Position numbers and translations under genes: made by a program. Positions 1-5,772 of a DNA stretch of 27,166 nucleotides are shown one piece after another. This stretch comes from Acidobacteriota bacterium (lineage in GTDB: Bacteria; Acidobacteriota; Blastocatellia; Pyrinomonadales; Pyrinomonadaceae), in assembly GCA_023436495.1 (NCBI GenBank), contig JAEZIT010000081.1, positions 1-27,166 of the forward strand, in the 5' to 3' direction. The notes beneath the pieces are model-generated. The model was not told the DNA's origin and did not search any database. It was given only the letters and a program-made list of their open reading frames with translations. Numbering within the stretch: the first letter of the stretch is position 1; each line of letters starts with the position of its first letter.

Positions 1-2
1 CG

Positions 3-569
3 CAGAATTTTCGCTACGATCCGGTCGGGCGGCTCAAAGAAGCCGAGGAGCGTCGCGGTGACACTGATGCATTAAGTTACAAGCAGGTGTTCGATCACGA
101 CCGTTTCGGGAACATGTACCGCAAGGCGGCGAGCAATCCTTCGGGCGGGCAGGAGACGCCGGTGCCGTTCTCGGCGATCGAGGACGGGGACATCAGCAAG
201 GCGACGAACCGCTTTGCGGCCGGGGCGGTTTATGACGAAGCGGGGAATGTCGTGCAGGACGCGAGGTTCCGCGAATCGAACTTCTGGTATGACGCGAACG
301 GCCGGATGGTAAAGGCGGCGGCGATCAATGGTTCAGGCGAGGGGTTGTCGGTTTATGACGCTACGGGGCTGCGTGTGGCTGAGAAGGTCAACGGCGTGTG
401 GCGGTACATGGTGTATGACATCGGCGGGAAATGCGTTGCCGAGTATGGCGGGACGCCATCGACAGATGAGGGCGGCGTAAAGTACATGCTGGCCGATTGG
501 CAGGGATCGACCCGGGCGGTCATCGGAAGCTCAGGGTTCGTGCGGGCAAGGATGGGCGACACTGATTGA
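3..569 (+). CDS. RHS repeat protein, 3' part, truncated within the core
   Basis: The frame is already open at the window edge (base 3), so the 5' part lies outside. The protein starts with a YD repeat (YDPVGRL), has further YDxxG-type repeats (VYDEAGNVV, WYDANGRM, VYDATGLRV, VYDIGGK), and reaches the RHS core wording ADWQGSTRAVIGSSG. In RHS proteins this is normally followed by a DYxxFGE segment and the repeat-associated core with a variable toxic or adhesive tip. Here the frame runs GFVRARMGDTD and stops, and I find no DYxxFG or DPSGL wording in the other frames downstream. The protein is thus probably an exported or surface polymorphic-toxin-type protein that has lost its core end and tip. 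RHS assignment is sure; the truncation is seen directly; loss of function is inference. Confidence 0.85.
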   Translation, partial: QNFRYDPVGRLKEAEERRGDTDALSYKQVFDHDRFGNMYRKAASNPSGGQETPVPFSAIEDGDISKATNRFAAGAVYDEAGNVVQDARFRESNFWYDANGRMVKAAAINGSGEGLSVYDATGLRVAEKVNGVWRYMVYDIGGKCVAEYGGTPSTDEGGVKYMLADWQGSTRAVIGSSGFVRARMGDTD

Positions 570-831
570 CACGCGGTGTTGAATATTGGTGTGCGCAGCG
601 GTGATCTGTATTGCAGCTCTTCCTGGGAACCACAAGGGCGCGCAGAACCCGACGGATGGGCAGCAGTCGCCGCTGCCGTATCCATGGGGCATTCTCGGCG
701 GTGTCGCCGGGGCATTGCTAAGTTTGAGACTAAATAAATATCCGAGAGCTGCTTACCGACTTTTTAGAGCGGTGACGGGCGGAGCAGCACAATTTTTAAT
801 GGACAAAGACCGATCCCTCCGGAGTATTTGC

Positions 832-1083
832 ATGAGTATTTTAAAGACGATATTTGATTTTCCACCCGAGAAATTTTCAGATTTTAGCAAACGTCGGCCA
901 ATGATCTTGGGCGTACTAGCAATTCTAATTTCTGTGGGTTCTGTATATAACATCGTGGACTGGATCAGACATCCAGACGGCGTGCTTGGACTTTTGATCG
1001 GCGTAGTCGGCCTTATTTTTGGTATCGCCGCAATTCGGGCGTGGATCAGACTGTTGGCCTTCCGCAAAGAAAATCGAAAGTAG
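832..1083 (+). CDS. Small two-helix membrane protein downstream of RHS remnant
   Basis: An 83-residue protein beginning MSILKTIFDF. The ATG at 832 was chosen because GGAG at 820-823 is well spaced before it; the frame is open further upstream (to a TTG at 586) but those residues look like spill-over. Two hydrophobic segments are visible, about residues 24-40 (ILGVLAILISVGSVYNI) and 49-68 (VLGLLIGVVGLIFGIAAIRA), followed by a basic C-terminal tail (RKENRK), so a helical hairpin in the inner membrane is likely. I recognise no family. The DNA here is clearly richer in A+T than the flanks. A short membrane protein right behind an RHS gene is a usual place for an immunity protein, but nothing in the sequence proves that role. 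Confidence 0.5.
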   Translation: MSILKTIFDFPPEKFSDFSKRRPMILGVLAILISVGSVYNIVDWIRHPDGVLGLLIGVVGLIFGIAAIRAWIRLLAFRKENRK

Positions 1084-1112
1084 TAAATGCCAAATATGTA
1101 TTAAGCCCTAAC

Positions 1113-1236
1113 GTGAACATATTCTCTAGAATCGACACGCGGGCGACAGGCGTTTTTCAGTATATTTATCACGGTGGTAGCGGGATTGTTTCTATTTGCC
1201 GTGATCACATCGATAGAAGAGCGGAGGCAGAAGTAG
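1113..1236 (+). pseudogene. Frameshifted small single-helix membrane protein remnant
   Basis: A GTG at 1113 opens VNIFSRIDTR. In the +1 frame from about 1132 the sequence reads on as RQAFFSIFITVVAGLFLF, a good membrane helix, then AVITSIEERRQK and a stop at 1234-1236. Joining the two frames near the GGG run at about 1140-1143 (removing one base) gives a coherent protein of about 40 residues with one helix. As it stands, the second frame has no start codon after its upstream stop at 1114-1116. This is either a decayed gene or chance. There is no clear ribosome binding site. Confidence 0.25.
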
Positions 1237-1337
1237 CAACTGGTTCAGGAACTACGGATCTCGGTCAGGTCGGCCGAAATGGCGTCGAGATGCGGCGGCG
1301 CAGCCGCATGGGTGTGAGAGCGGCGGACGGCGAAGGT
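1237..1337. other. Non-coding stretch with a 7-bp hairpin
   Basis: No convincing gene. A perfect hairpin ATGCGGC/GCCGCAT lies at 1290-1309 with a six-base loop. The stretch leads directly into the tandem repeat array. Confidence 0.4.
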
Positions 1338-1604
1338 GAGCTTCGCCGCAAATAGACAGGCAGAGCCTGGGAAGAACAATGCAATGATCGATAGGGAGGC
1401 CGAGCTTCGCGCCAATCGATTGGCAGAGCCTGGGAAGAATGATCGAATGATCGATAACGAGAATCAGCTTCGCGCAAGTAGACAGGCAGAGCCTGGGAAG
1501 AATAATCGAATCATCGATAGCCACGATCAGGTTCGCCGCAAATAGGTTGGCAGAGCCTGGGAAGAAAAGTTGAATGATCGATAACAAGGTCGAGCTTCGC
1601 CGCA
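1338..1604. repeat. 63-64 bp tandem repeat array, about 4.2 units
   Basis: The box GGCAGAGCCTGGGAAGAA recurs starting at 1359, 1422, 1485 and 1549 (periods 63, 63, 64). A second box, GAGCTTCGC or a close variant, begins at about 1338, 1402, 1465, 1528 and 1592, so the array ends with a partial fifth unit. Between them each unit carries a variant of GAATGATCGATA. The box contains the small palindrome AGGC-AGA-GCCT in units 1 and 3. A frame of about 69 codons (1336-1545) stays open because the period is a multiple of three, giving a repeated RxAEPGKNxxxID peptide, but it has no good start signal and the opposite strand is open too, so I do not call a gene. The first box sits at a stop (ELRRK-stop), and unit 4 again reads RRK-stop, as if the 3' end of an ORF had been duplicated. 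Confidence 0.9.
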
Positions 1605-1639
1605 TATAAGCGGGCGAATCACTGGGCGGTTGGTAAGTA

Positions 1640-1676
1640 AAGAGGCGGACCGGTGGCCCGCCTTTGCGTTTTGGAG
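1640..1676. terminator. Bidirectional terminator-like hairpin before convergent mrp
   Basis: AGGCGG at 1643-1648 pairs with CCGCCT at 1658-1663. Two more C-G pairs form beyond an A/C mismatch, with a GGT loop. AAAG precedes the stem and TTTGCGTTTT follows it. It lies just past the 3' end of minus-strand mrp and downstream of the plus-strand repeat array, so it could stop transcription from either side. Confidence 0.5.
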
Positions 1677-1689
1677 TTCGATTTGGAAA

Positions 1690-2772
1690 CTAGCGAGCTT
1701 TTGAGAGGATCACCAGTTCGGGTTTCATTGCTTCAATGGAGATCTGGCGGGCGACTTCTTCTGCGACGCGGCGGAATGCTGCGGCCTGGGGCGAATCGGG
1801 CGCGGAAATGACTACGGGAACGCCTTTGTCGCCGCCTTCGCGGACCTCCATCCCGAGCGGCACTTCGCCGAGGAAATTCAGACCGTATTCGTCGGACAGC
1901 ATTTGTCCGCCGCCGCGGCCGAATATTTCGTATTTATTGCCGGTGTCGGGCGCGATGAAATAGGACATATTTTCGATGACACCGAGCACGGGCACGGCGA
2001 CCTGTTCGAACATTTTGACGGCGCGGCGCACGTCCGAAAGCGAGACCTCCTGCGGCGTGGTGACAAGGACGGAGCCTTGTACGGGAACGAGCTGTGCCAG
2101 CGAGAGCTGGACGTCGCCGGTCCCGGGTGGCATATCGACGATGAGGTAATCGAGCTCGCCCCATTCGACATCGGTCAGGAATTGGCGGACGACGCCGTGA
2201 AGCATCGGGCCGCGAAGTATCATCGGTTTATCGGGCGGAACGAGGACGGCCATCGAGATCATCTTGATGCCGTGCGCACGGATAGGGAGAAGCTTTCCGT
2301 TCCGTATCTCCGGCTGATTAAAGCCTGTGCCGAGCATAAGCGGGACGTTCGGGCCGTAAACATCGGCGTCCATCAATCCGACCTTTGCACCGTCGAGCGC
2401 GAGCGAGACCGCAAGATTAACTGCGACGGTCGATTTGCCGACGCCGCCTTTGCCGCTGGAGACGGCGATGATGTTCTTGACGCCGGGCAGCGCGACGTTG
2501 TTGGCAATGCCGCGTCCCTGCGGGACCTCGGCGTCCATTGTCACGTTGACGGACGAGACGCCTTCGAGCCCGGAGACGATCTGCTGCGCCTGCGATTCCA
2601 TCTGCTCTTTGACAGGGCAGGCGGGCGTGGTCAGGACGATGCGGAACGAAACGTCGCCGCCGTCGATCTTGACGTCGCGAACGAACCCGAGCGTGACAAT
2701 GTCTTTCCGCAGGTCGGGGTCGATGATCTGTTTAAGCGAATCTAATACAAGTTGTTCTGATAGCGTGGTCAT
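1690..2772 (-). CDS. mrp: Mrp/ApbC-type P-loop Fe-S carrier ATPase
   Basis: 360 residues, usual length. Residues 1-85 form a MIP18/DUF59-type domain (IDPD at 17-20, TPACP at 49-53). Residues about 97-350 form the MinD/ParA-like ATPase with deviant Walker A GKGGVGKST at 107-115, DADVYGPN at 135-142 and DMPPGTGD at 213-220. Family members bind and hand over [4Fe-4S] clusters to apoproteins in the cytoplasm. Oddly, where many Mrp/ApbC proteins have CxxC after ENMSYF, this one reads ENMSYFIAPDTG (247-258), so the usual cluster-bridging cysteines are absent at that place. Some lineages are known to lack them. It is transcribed alone toward the RHS remnant. The ATG at 2772 has no clear Shine-Dalgarno sequence. 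Confidence 0.93.
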   Translation of the reverse strand: MTTLSEQLVLDSLKQIIDPDLRKDIVTLGFVRDVKIDGGDVSFRIVLTTPACPVKEQMESQAQQIVSGLEGVSSVNVTMDAEVPQGRGIANNVALPGVKNIIAVSSGKGGVGKSTVAVNLAVSLALDGAKVGLMDADVYGPNVPLMLGTGFNQPEIRNGKLLPIRAHGIKMISMAVLVPPDKPMILRGPMLHGVVRQFLTDVEWGELDYLIVDMPPGTGDVQLSLAQLVPVQGSVLVTTPQEVSLSDVRRAVKMFEQVAVPVLGVIENMSYFIAPDTGNKYEIFGRGGGQMLSDEYGLNFLGEVPLGMEVREGGDKGVPVVISAPDSPQAAAFRRVAEEVARQISIEAMKPELVILSKAR

Positions 2773-2793
2773 AGCCGTAATTAATAAAAGGAT

Positions 2794-2802
2794 ATTGTAC
2801 CA
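2794..2802 (-). promoter_or_regulatory. Extended -10 promoter candidate for mrp
   Basis: Read on the minus strand, TGGTACAAT is an extended -10 (TGn plus TACAAT). It sits about 22 bases before the mrp ATG, which leaves a leader of about 15 bases. I see no good -35. Confidence 0.4.
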
Positions 2803-2899
2803 AAATCAGGCCCGCGCCGCCCGCAGCGGAGCGAAGAATCAATTATCCATGGAAAGTTGGGTTGAGAATATGTTTCAAATCATGTCGGAGAGCGGGGAA

Positions 2900-2987
2900 G
2901 TGGAGGAGTAGAGGAGTAAGGGAGTTGGGGAGAAAATGGATCATGGTTAGCTTGGATTTATGAGTTGCCCCGAGCTTTAGCTCGGGG
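2900..2987. repeat. Composite dispersed repeat: G-rich tract plus CCCCGAG hairpin (copy 1)
   Basis: A tract of GGAGTA/GGAGTT units (about 2900-2932) is followed by a linker and then the inverted repeat CCCCGAGCT-TT-AGCTCGGGG at 2968-2987. Bases 2951-2982 match 27135-27166 at the window end with a single difference in 32 positions. The linkers before them also align loosely (GAAAATGGATCATGG versus GAAAAGGATCC), and both copies have a G-rich tract in front. This is a real dispersed element, not a gene-specific terminator. Confidence 0.85.
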
Positions 2988-3004
2988 ACAGGGCATCAAT
3001 GTTG

Positions 3005-3064
3005 ACCGGGATTTAGCCCAATTGCGGCTGAAGCCGGAAGGATGAGTTCGGCTAAACCCGGGGT
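3005..3064. repeat. Imperfect long inverted repeat with inner hairpin
   Basis: CCGGGATTTAGCC near 3006-3018 is the near-complement of GGCTAAACCCGGG near 3050-3063, with one indel. Between them GGCT-GAA-GCC forms an inner stem. The GGCTGAAGCC wording resembles the neighbouring hairpin at 3081-3100, which suggests one family of palindromic repeats. Confidence 0.6.
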
Positions 3065-3080
3065 GGTTGTTGGGCGGTGA

Positions 3081-3100
3081 CCACGGGCTGAAGCCCGTGG
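3081..3100. repeat. Palindromic hairpin CCACGGGCT-GA-AGCCCGTGG
   Basis: A perfect 9-bp stem with a two-base loop, 60 bases before the glycosylase start. Its form (GGGCTGAAGCCC) is typical of dispersed intergenic hairpins. Its position in the leader could affect the downstream gene, but that is inference. Confidence 0.75.
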
Positions 3101-3159
3101 CAATTTATAAAAGGAAATCTAAGTTTGAATCACATCGACGTTGGCGGATAATCAAAATA

Positions 3160-3810
3160 GTGGAAAGTTTGCGTGAAGAATTGTTCGAGGCTCTGTGCCG
3201 AGAGGCTGGCGGCTGTGTTTTGTGTCCGGCGCTGGCGGGTAAAGTGGCGGTGATGAGCGATCTGAACGGGAGCCAGCGGCCGAAGGTGATGTTTATTGCG
3301 GAGGCGCCGGGGCGGCAGGGCGCGGATCGGACGCGGCGGCCGTTCTATGGCGACAAGTCGGGCGAGAATTTTCAGGTGCTGCTGGATTCGATCGGGTTGG
3401 GCCGTGACGAGATCTTTATAACGAACGCGGTGATGTGCAGCCCGCGGACGGCGACGGACGCGAATCGAAAACCGACGCGGGCGGAGATCAGAAATTGTTC
3501 GGAATTTTTGCGGCGGACGCTGGAATTGATCGATCCGCCGGTGGTGGCGACGTTGGGAAGCGTCGCTCTTGAAGCAGTAAAAGCTATTGAATATCATGAA
3601 TTTATACTGAGAGCAGATGCCGGACAGGCCCGCGATTGGAACGGGCGAAAGCTGGTGCCGCTGTATCACCCGAGCCCGCAGGTCGTCGCTTCGCACAGGC
3701 GGATGCCGCAGCAGTTGGAGGATTTTCGCGTTTTTGAGCGGATCTTAACGGCAGAGACGCAGAGGCACGGAGGAATATCAGGGAACGAGAAAAACGATAA
3801 AGTGAAATAG
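3160..3810 (+). CDS. Uracil-DNA glycosylase superfamily protein (family 4/5 type, Fe-S)
   Basis: 216 residues from the GTG at 3160 (MESLREELFEAL). Longer versions of the frame run back through the hairpin repeats and are rejected. The protein removes uracil from deaminated DNA. Visible are a first cysteine pair CVLC (19-22), motif A AEAPGRQG (47-54) followed by RPFYGDKSGENF (60-71), a second pair C93 and C113 in the MCSPRTATDANRKP...EIRNC segment, and motif B HPS (170-172). The four cysteines fit a [4Fe-4S] cluster. Oddity: the C-terminal stretch TAETQRHGGISGNEKNDKVK (from about residue 197) is encoded by a dispersed AGAGACGCAGAGGCACGGAGG repeat and not by conserved enzyme sequence. No strong ribosome binding site is visible. 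Confidence 0.85.
   Translation: MESLREELFEALCREAGGCVLCPALAGKVAVMSDLNGSQRPKVMFIAEAPGRQGADRTRRPFYGDKSGENFQVLLDSIGLGRDEIFITNAVMCSPRTATDANRKPTRAEIRNCSEFLRRTLELIDPPVVATLGSVALEAVKAIEYHEFILRADAGQARDWNGRKLVPLYHPSPQVVASHRRMPQQLEDFRVFERILTAETQRHGGISGNEKNDKVK
3751..3778. repeat. Dispersed GCAGAGACGCAGAGG repeat inside the glycosylase 3' end
   Basis: The wording GCAGAGACGCAGAGGCACGGAGG belongs to a kind of intergenic repeat common in several bacterial phyla. Translated in this frame it gives the TETQRHG-like peptide. A related inverted copy, TTTCTCTGCGCCTAGGTGG, lies at about 3867-3886 just before the next gene. Confidence 0.6.
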
Positions 3811-3902
3811 TTGCGGGGGAGGGGAATCCGATGTTTGGCTTCTCCTCCGCCAGTCTTGTTTTTCCCTGTTTCTCTGCGCCTAGGTGGAGACAAATAGATT
3901 TT

Positions 3903-4808
3903 ATGGATATTGAAAAATACAAAGCGATCAGGGGCGGCGGGGCTGGGTTTTATGAGCAGCCGCGGGGTTTGATCGCCGTTTGGGGGAAAGAGGCCGTTCA
4001 GTTTTTGGACGGGATGATCACGAACGATATGAAGACGCTGGCGGACGGCGGTTCGATGTTGGCGGCGTTTCCGAATGCGCAGGGGCGATTGATCGCCGTA
4101 GTTCGGGTGCTTCGCGAAGGTGAAAGGTTTTTGTTCGAGACGGAAGAGGCGACTCGGGAAAAGCTGTTCCAGAATCTTTTCAGGTTTACGTTCGCGGGCG
4201 ATTTCTTCGTCGAGGACCTGTCGGGGAATTTCAAATATTTCGAGCTGATCGGGCCGAAGGACGACGTTTATAACCCGGGAGTGGACGAAAGGTTTGCGGG
4301 TGCGTATGCGTTTGAATCGCCGCACGGTGCGGATTATTTTATTCCGAACGAACTTGAGGAAGAATTCAGGGAATTCCTCGTGACCGAGAACGGCTGTGCC
4401 GACGTCGATGACGAATTGTATGAGACGCTGCGGATCGAGGCTGGAATTCCCCTGTATGGCGTCGATATGGACGAGACGACGATCGTGCCGGAGTTGGGCC
4501 TGCCGGAAATGATCTCGTACACGAAGGGCTGTTATGTCGGGCAGGAAATAATCGCGCGGATACATTTTCGCGGCCACGTGGCGAAACGGTTGGCGGGGTT
4601 GGTGCTCGAGGATGAGGTGACGATCGGGCAGGAACTCGCAAGTGCCGAGGGAAAGGCGGCGGGACGTGTTATTTCTATAACGTTTTCGCCGGGGTTAAAG
4701 CGTTGGATCGCGCTTGCGTATGTGAGGTATGAATTCCTGGCGGCGGGAACCGAGCTGAGGGCAGGCGAGATCGGCGCGGTGGTGAGTGATATCCCGTTCG
4801 ATGTTTGA
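3903..4808 (+). CDS. ygfZ: YgfZ/GcvT-family folate-binding Fe-S maintenance protein
   Basis: 301 residues from the ATG at 3903 (MDIEKYKAIRGGGAGFY); the frame is open further upstream but only through repeat-like sequence. The N-terminal half shows the GcvT-type fold wording (FLDGMITNDMKTL, 35-46; AAFPNAQGRLIA, 54-65). The family signature KGCYVGQE is at 208-215 with the conserved Cys at 210. YgfZ proteins act in the cytoplasm with folate to support Fe-S enzymes such as tRNA methylthiotransferases. Together with mrp nearby, this gives two Fe-S-related genes in the segment, though on opposite strands. It follows the glycosylase by 92 bases, so co-transcription is possible. Confident family call; substrate enzymes unknown. 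Confidence 0.9.
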   Translation: MDIEKYKAIRGGGAGFYEQPRGLIAVWGKEAVQFLDGMITNDMKTLADGGSMLAAFPNAQGRLIAVVRVLREGERFLFETEEATREKLFQNLFRFTFAGDFFVEDLSGNFKYFELIGPKDDVYNPGVDERFAGAYAFESPHGADYFIPNELEEEFREFLVTENGCADVDDELYETLRIEAGIPLYGVDMDETTIVPELGLPEMISYTKGCYVGQEIIARIHFRGHVAKRLAGLVLEDEVTIGQELASAEGKAAGRVISITFSPGLKRWIALAYVRYEFLAAGTELRAGEIGAVVSDIPFDV

Positions 4809-4834
4809 GGGATGCTTAACAGTTTTCGTTTTAG

Positions 4835-4970
4835 CTTCTTGTTTTCTTGTTTCGTGGATAAATGTCTTGGAAAGTTGGGAACATGAAAACGATTGTCCGT
4901 GATAGCGAAAAATAAGCTAAAACCGTTTATCCACGAAGCACACGAAATAAGAACAATAAAAGAAAATAGA
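4835..4970. repeat. Inverted pair of TTATCCACGAA repeats before the GxxExxY gene
   Basis: CTTGTTTCGTGGATAAA (about 4846-4862) is the inverted counterpart of TTTATCCACGAAGCACACG (about 4926-4945). The latter continues with AATAAGAACAATAAAAG. A direct copy of the right part recurs after the gene at 5407-5450. In frame it would encode an IHEAHE peptide ahead of the gene's ATG. Confidence 0.65.
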
Positions 4971-4979
4971 GACAACGCA

Positions 4980-5384
4980 ATGTACAAAAGCCATGAAGTT
5001 GATGATCCGGAGAAGGTGATTCTGGCAGAGGAATCATACGCGGTGGTTGGCGCGGCGATGGAAGTTTATTATCGGCTTGGCACCGGATTCCTTGAGGCGG
5101 TATATCAGGAAGCAATGGCGGTGGAATTGCGTCGTCGCAGCATCCCGTTCGAGATGCAACGGCGATTTCAGATCGATTACAAGGGAACGATGCTCGGGAA
5201 AGAGTACATCGCCGATTACGTTTGTTACGATAAAATAATCGTAGAAATAAAGGCCTTAAACCAATTATCGCCGGTGGATTGGTCGCAGGCAATCAATTAT
5301 CTAAAAGTTAGTCGAATGCGCGTCGGGCTTTTATTTAATTTCGGGAGTGTCGGGAGGCTGGAATGGAAACGCATTGTTATTTAG
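4980..5384 (+). CDS. GxxExxY protein (PD-(D/E)XK-like fold)
   Basis: 134 residues from the ATG at 4980 (MYKSHEVDDPEK). The frame could start at TTG 4893, but those 29 codons lie in a dispersed repeat. The signature GFLEAVY (36-42) is the GxxExxY motif, preceded by the family-typical AAMEVYYRLG. A nuclease-like core follows: D79 in YIADYVCYDK, then E89-I-K91 (VEIKAL), and the C-terminus KRIVI is usual for the family. Function is unproven; the fold suggests a nuclease or a nuclease-derived protein. The gene is bracketed by copies of one short repeat (4926-4970 and 5407-5450), which fits mobility as a cassette. Confidence in family is high, in function low. Confidence 0.88.
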   Translation: MYKSHEVDDPEKVILAEESYAVVGAAMEVYYRLGTGFLEAVYQEAMAVELRRRSIPFEMQRRFQIDYKGTMLGKEYIADYVCYDKIIVEIKALNQLSPVDWSQAINYLKVSRMRVGLLFNFGSVGRLEWKRIVI

Positions 5385-5406
5385 TGACCGCGGAGAGGAA
5401 AGGTCG

Positions 5407-5451
5407 TCCACGAAGTTCACGAAGTAAGAAACAATAGAACAGGAAAATAAG
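5407..5451. repeat. Direct copy of the TCCACGAAG repeat after the GxxExxY gene
   Basis: TCCACGAAGTTCACGAAGTAAGAA with a following CAATAGAACAGGAAAATA aligns with 4930-4970 (TCCACGAAGCACACGAAATA, then AGAACAATAAAAGAAAATA), with a few mismatches and small indels. Confidence 0.7.
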
Positions 5452-5496
5452 AAAAAGAAGAGAAAGGAAATAACTCTGAACATCGCACAGATAAAT

Positions 5497-5760
5497 ATGG
5501 ACCAATTGGATATAGACATGCCGAACGCGAAGCTGGCTTATACGATCATTCAATCGCTGCTGCAGGCGAACGAGGCTTTGAGCGATCTGCTGGTGCTGAT
5601 GGCTCATACAGTTGACGAAGACGTGACAAAGGCGTTGACGAACACCGGCGAGTGGGAGAAGTACATGGAATCGAAACGCGGGATGGACGTCACGCGGCAA
5701 CAGATCGAGCGGTTCGTCGGCGAGCTGAAGCGTTTGGACAGCGGGCCGATCGACGGGTAA
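5497..5760 (+). CDS. Hypothetical 87-residue helical protein upstream of flavoprotein
   Basis: ATG at 5497, protein MDQLDIDMPNAKLAYTIIQS. No signal peptide, no membrane segment and no cysteine; the sequence is rich in Leu, Ala, Glu and Lys and looks all-helical (AYTIIQSLLQANEALSDLLV, then RQQIERFVGELKRL). I do not recognise a family. Its stop is 12 bases before the ATG of the flavoprotein, so the two very likely share a transcript and perhaps a function. No strong ribosome binding site is visible directly before the ATG; GAAAGGAAA lies about 28 bases upstream. The opposite strand is also open, but codon wording and operon spacing favour the plus strand. Confidence 0.6.
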   Translation: MDQLDIDMPNAKLAYTIIQSLLQANEALSDLLVLMAHTVDEDVTKALTNTGEWEKYMESKRGMDVTRQQIERFVGELKRLDSGPIDG

Positions 5761-5772
5761 AAGACGGCGGAT

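Larger units (their letters stand above)
2773..3159. other. Gene-free interval filled with dispersed repeats
   Basis: Between divergent mrp and the glycosylase gene. It carries the mrp promoter region, then a G-rich GGAGTA-like tract (about 2891-2935), then three hairpins listed separately. ORFs crossing it are built from repeat sequence and are not supported as genes. Confidence 0.7.

Noticed and set aside
1041..1355. 104-codon plus-strand frame after the small membrane gene
   Set aside because: No start signal, no recognisable wording, and it ends in the repeat array.
1338..1604. CRISPR array
   Set aside because: The whole unit is repeated, with related rather than unique spacers, and no cas gene is present.
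1903..2745. Long plus-strand frame opposite mrp
   Set aside because: Complement of a strongly conserved ATPase; no recognisable protein wording. G+C-biased codon use opens antisense frames.
2968..2987. Simple rho-independent terminator
   Set aside because: No T run, no gene ending just before it, and the same sequence recurs at the window end, so it is a dispersed repeat.
3067..3159. Earlier start for the glycosylase
   Set aside because: Those codons lie in the CCACGGG hairpin and repeat sequence; no family wording.
3666..4577. 303-codon minus-strand frame over the glycosylase and ygfZ
   Set aside because: Antisense to two recognised genes and spans a repeat-filled gap.
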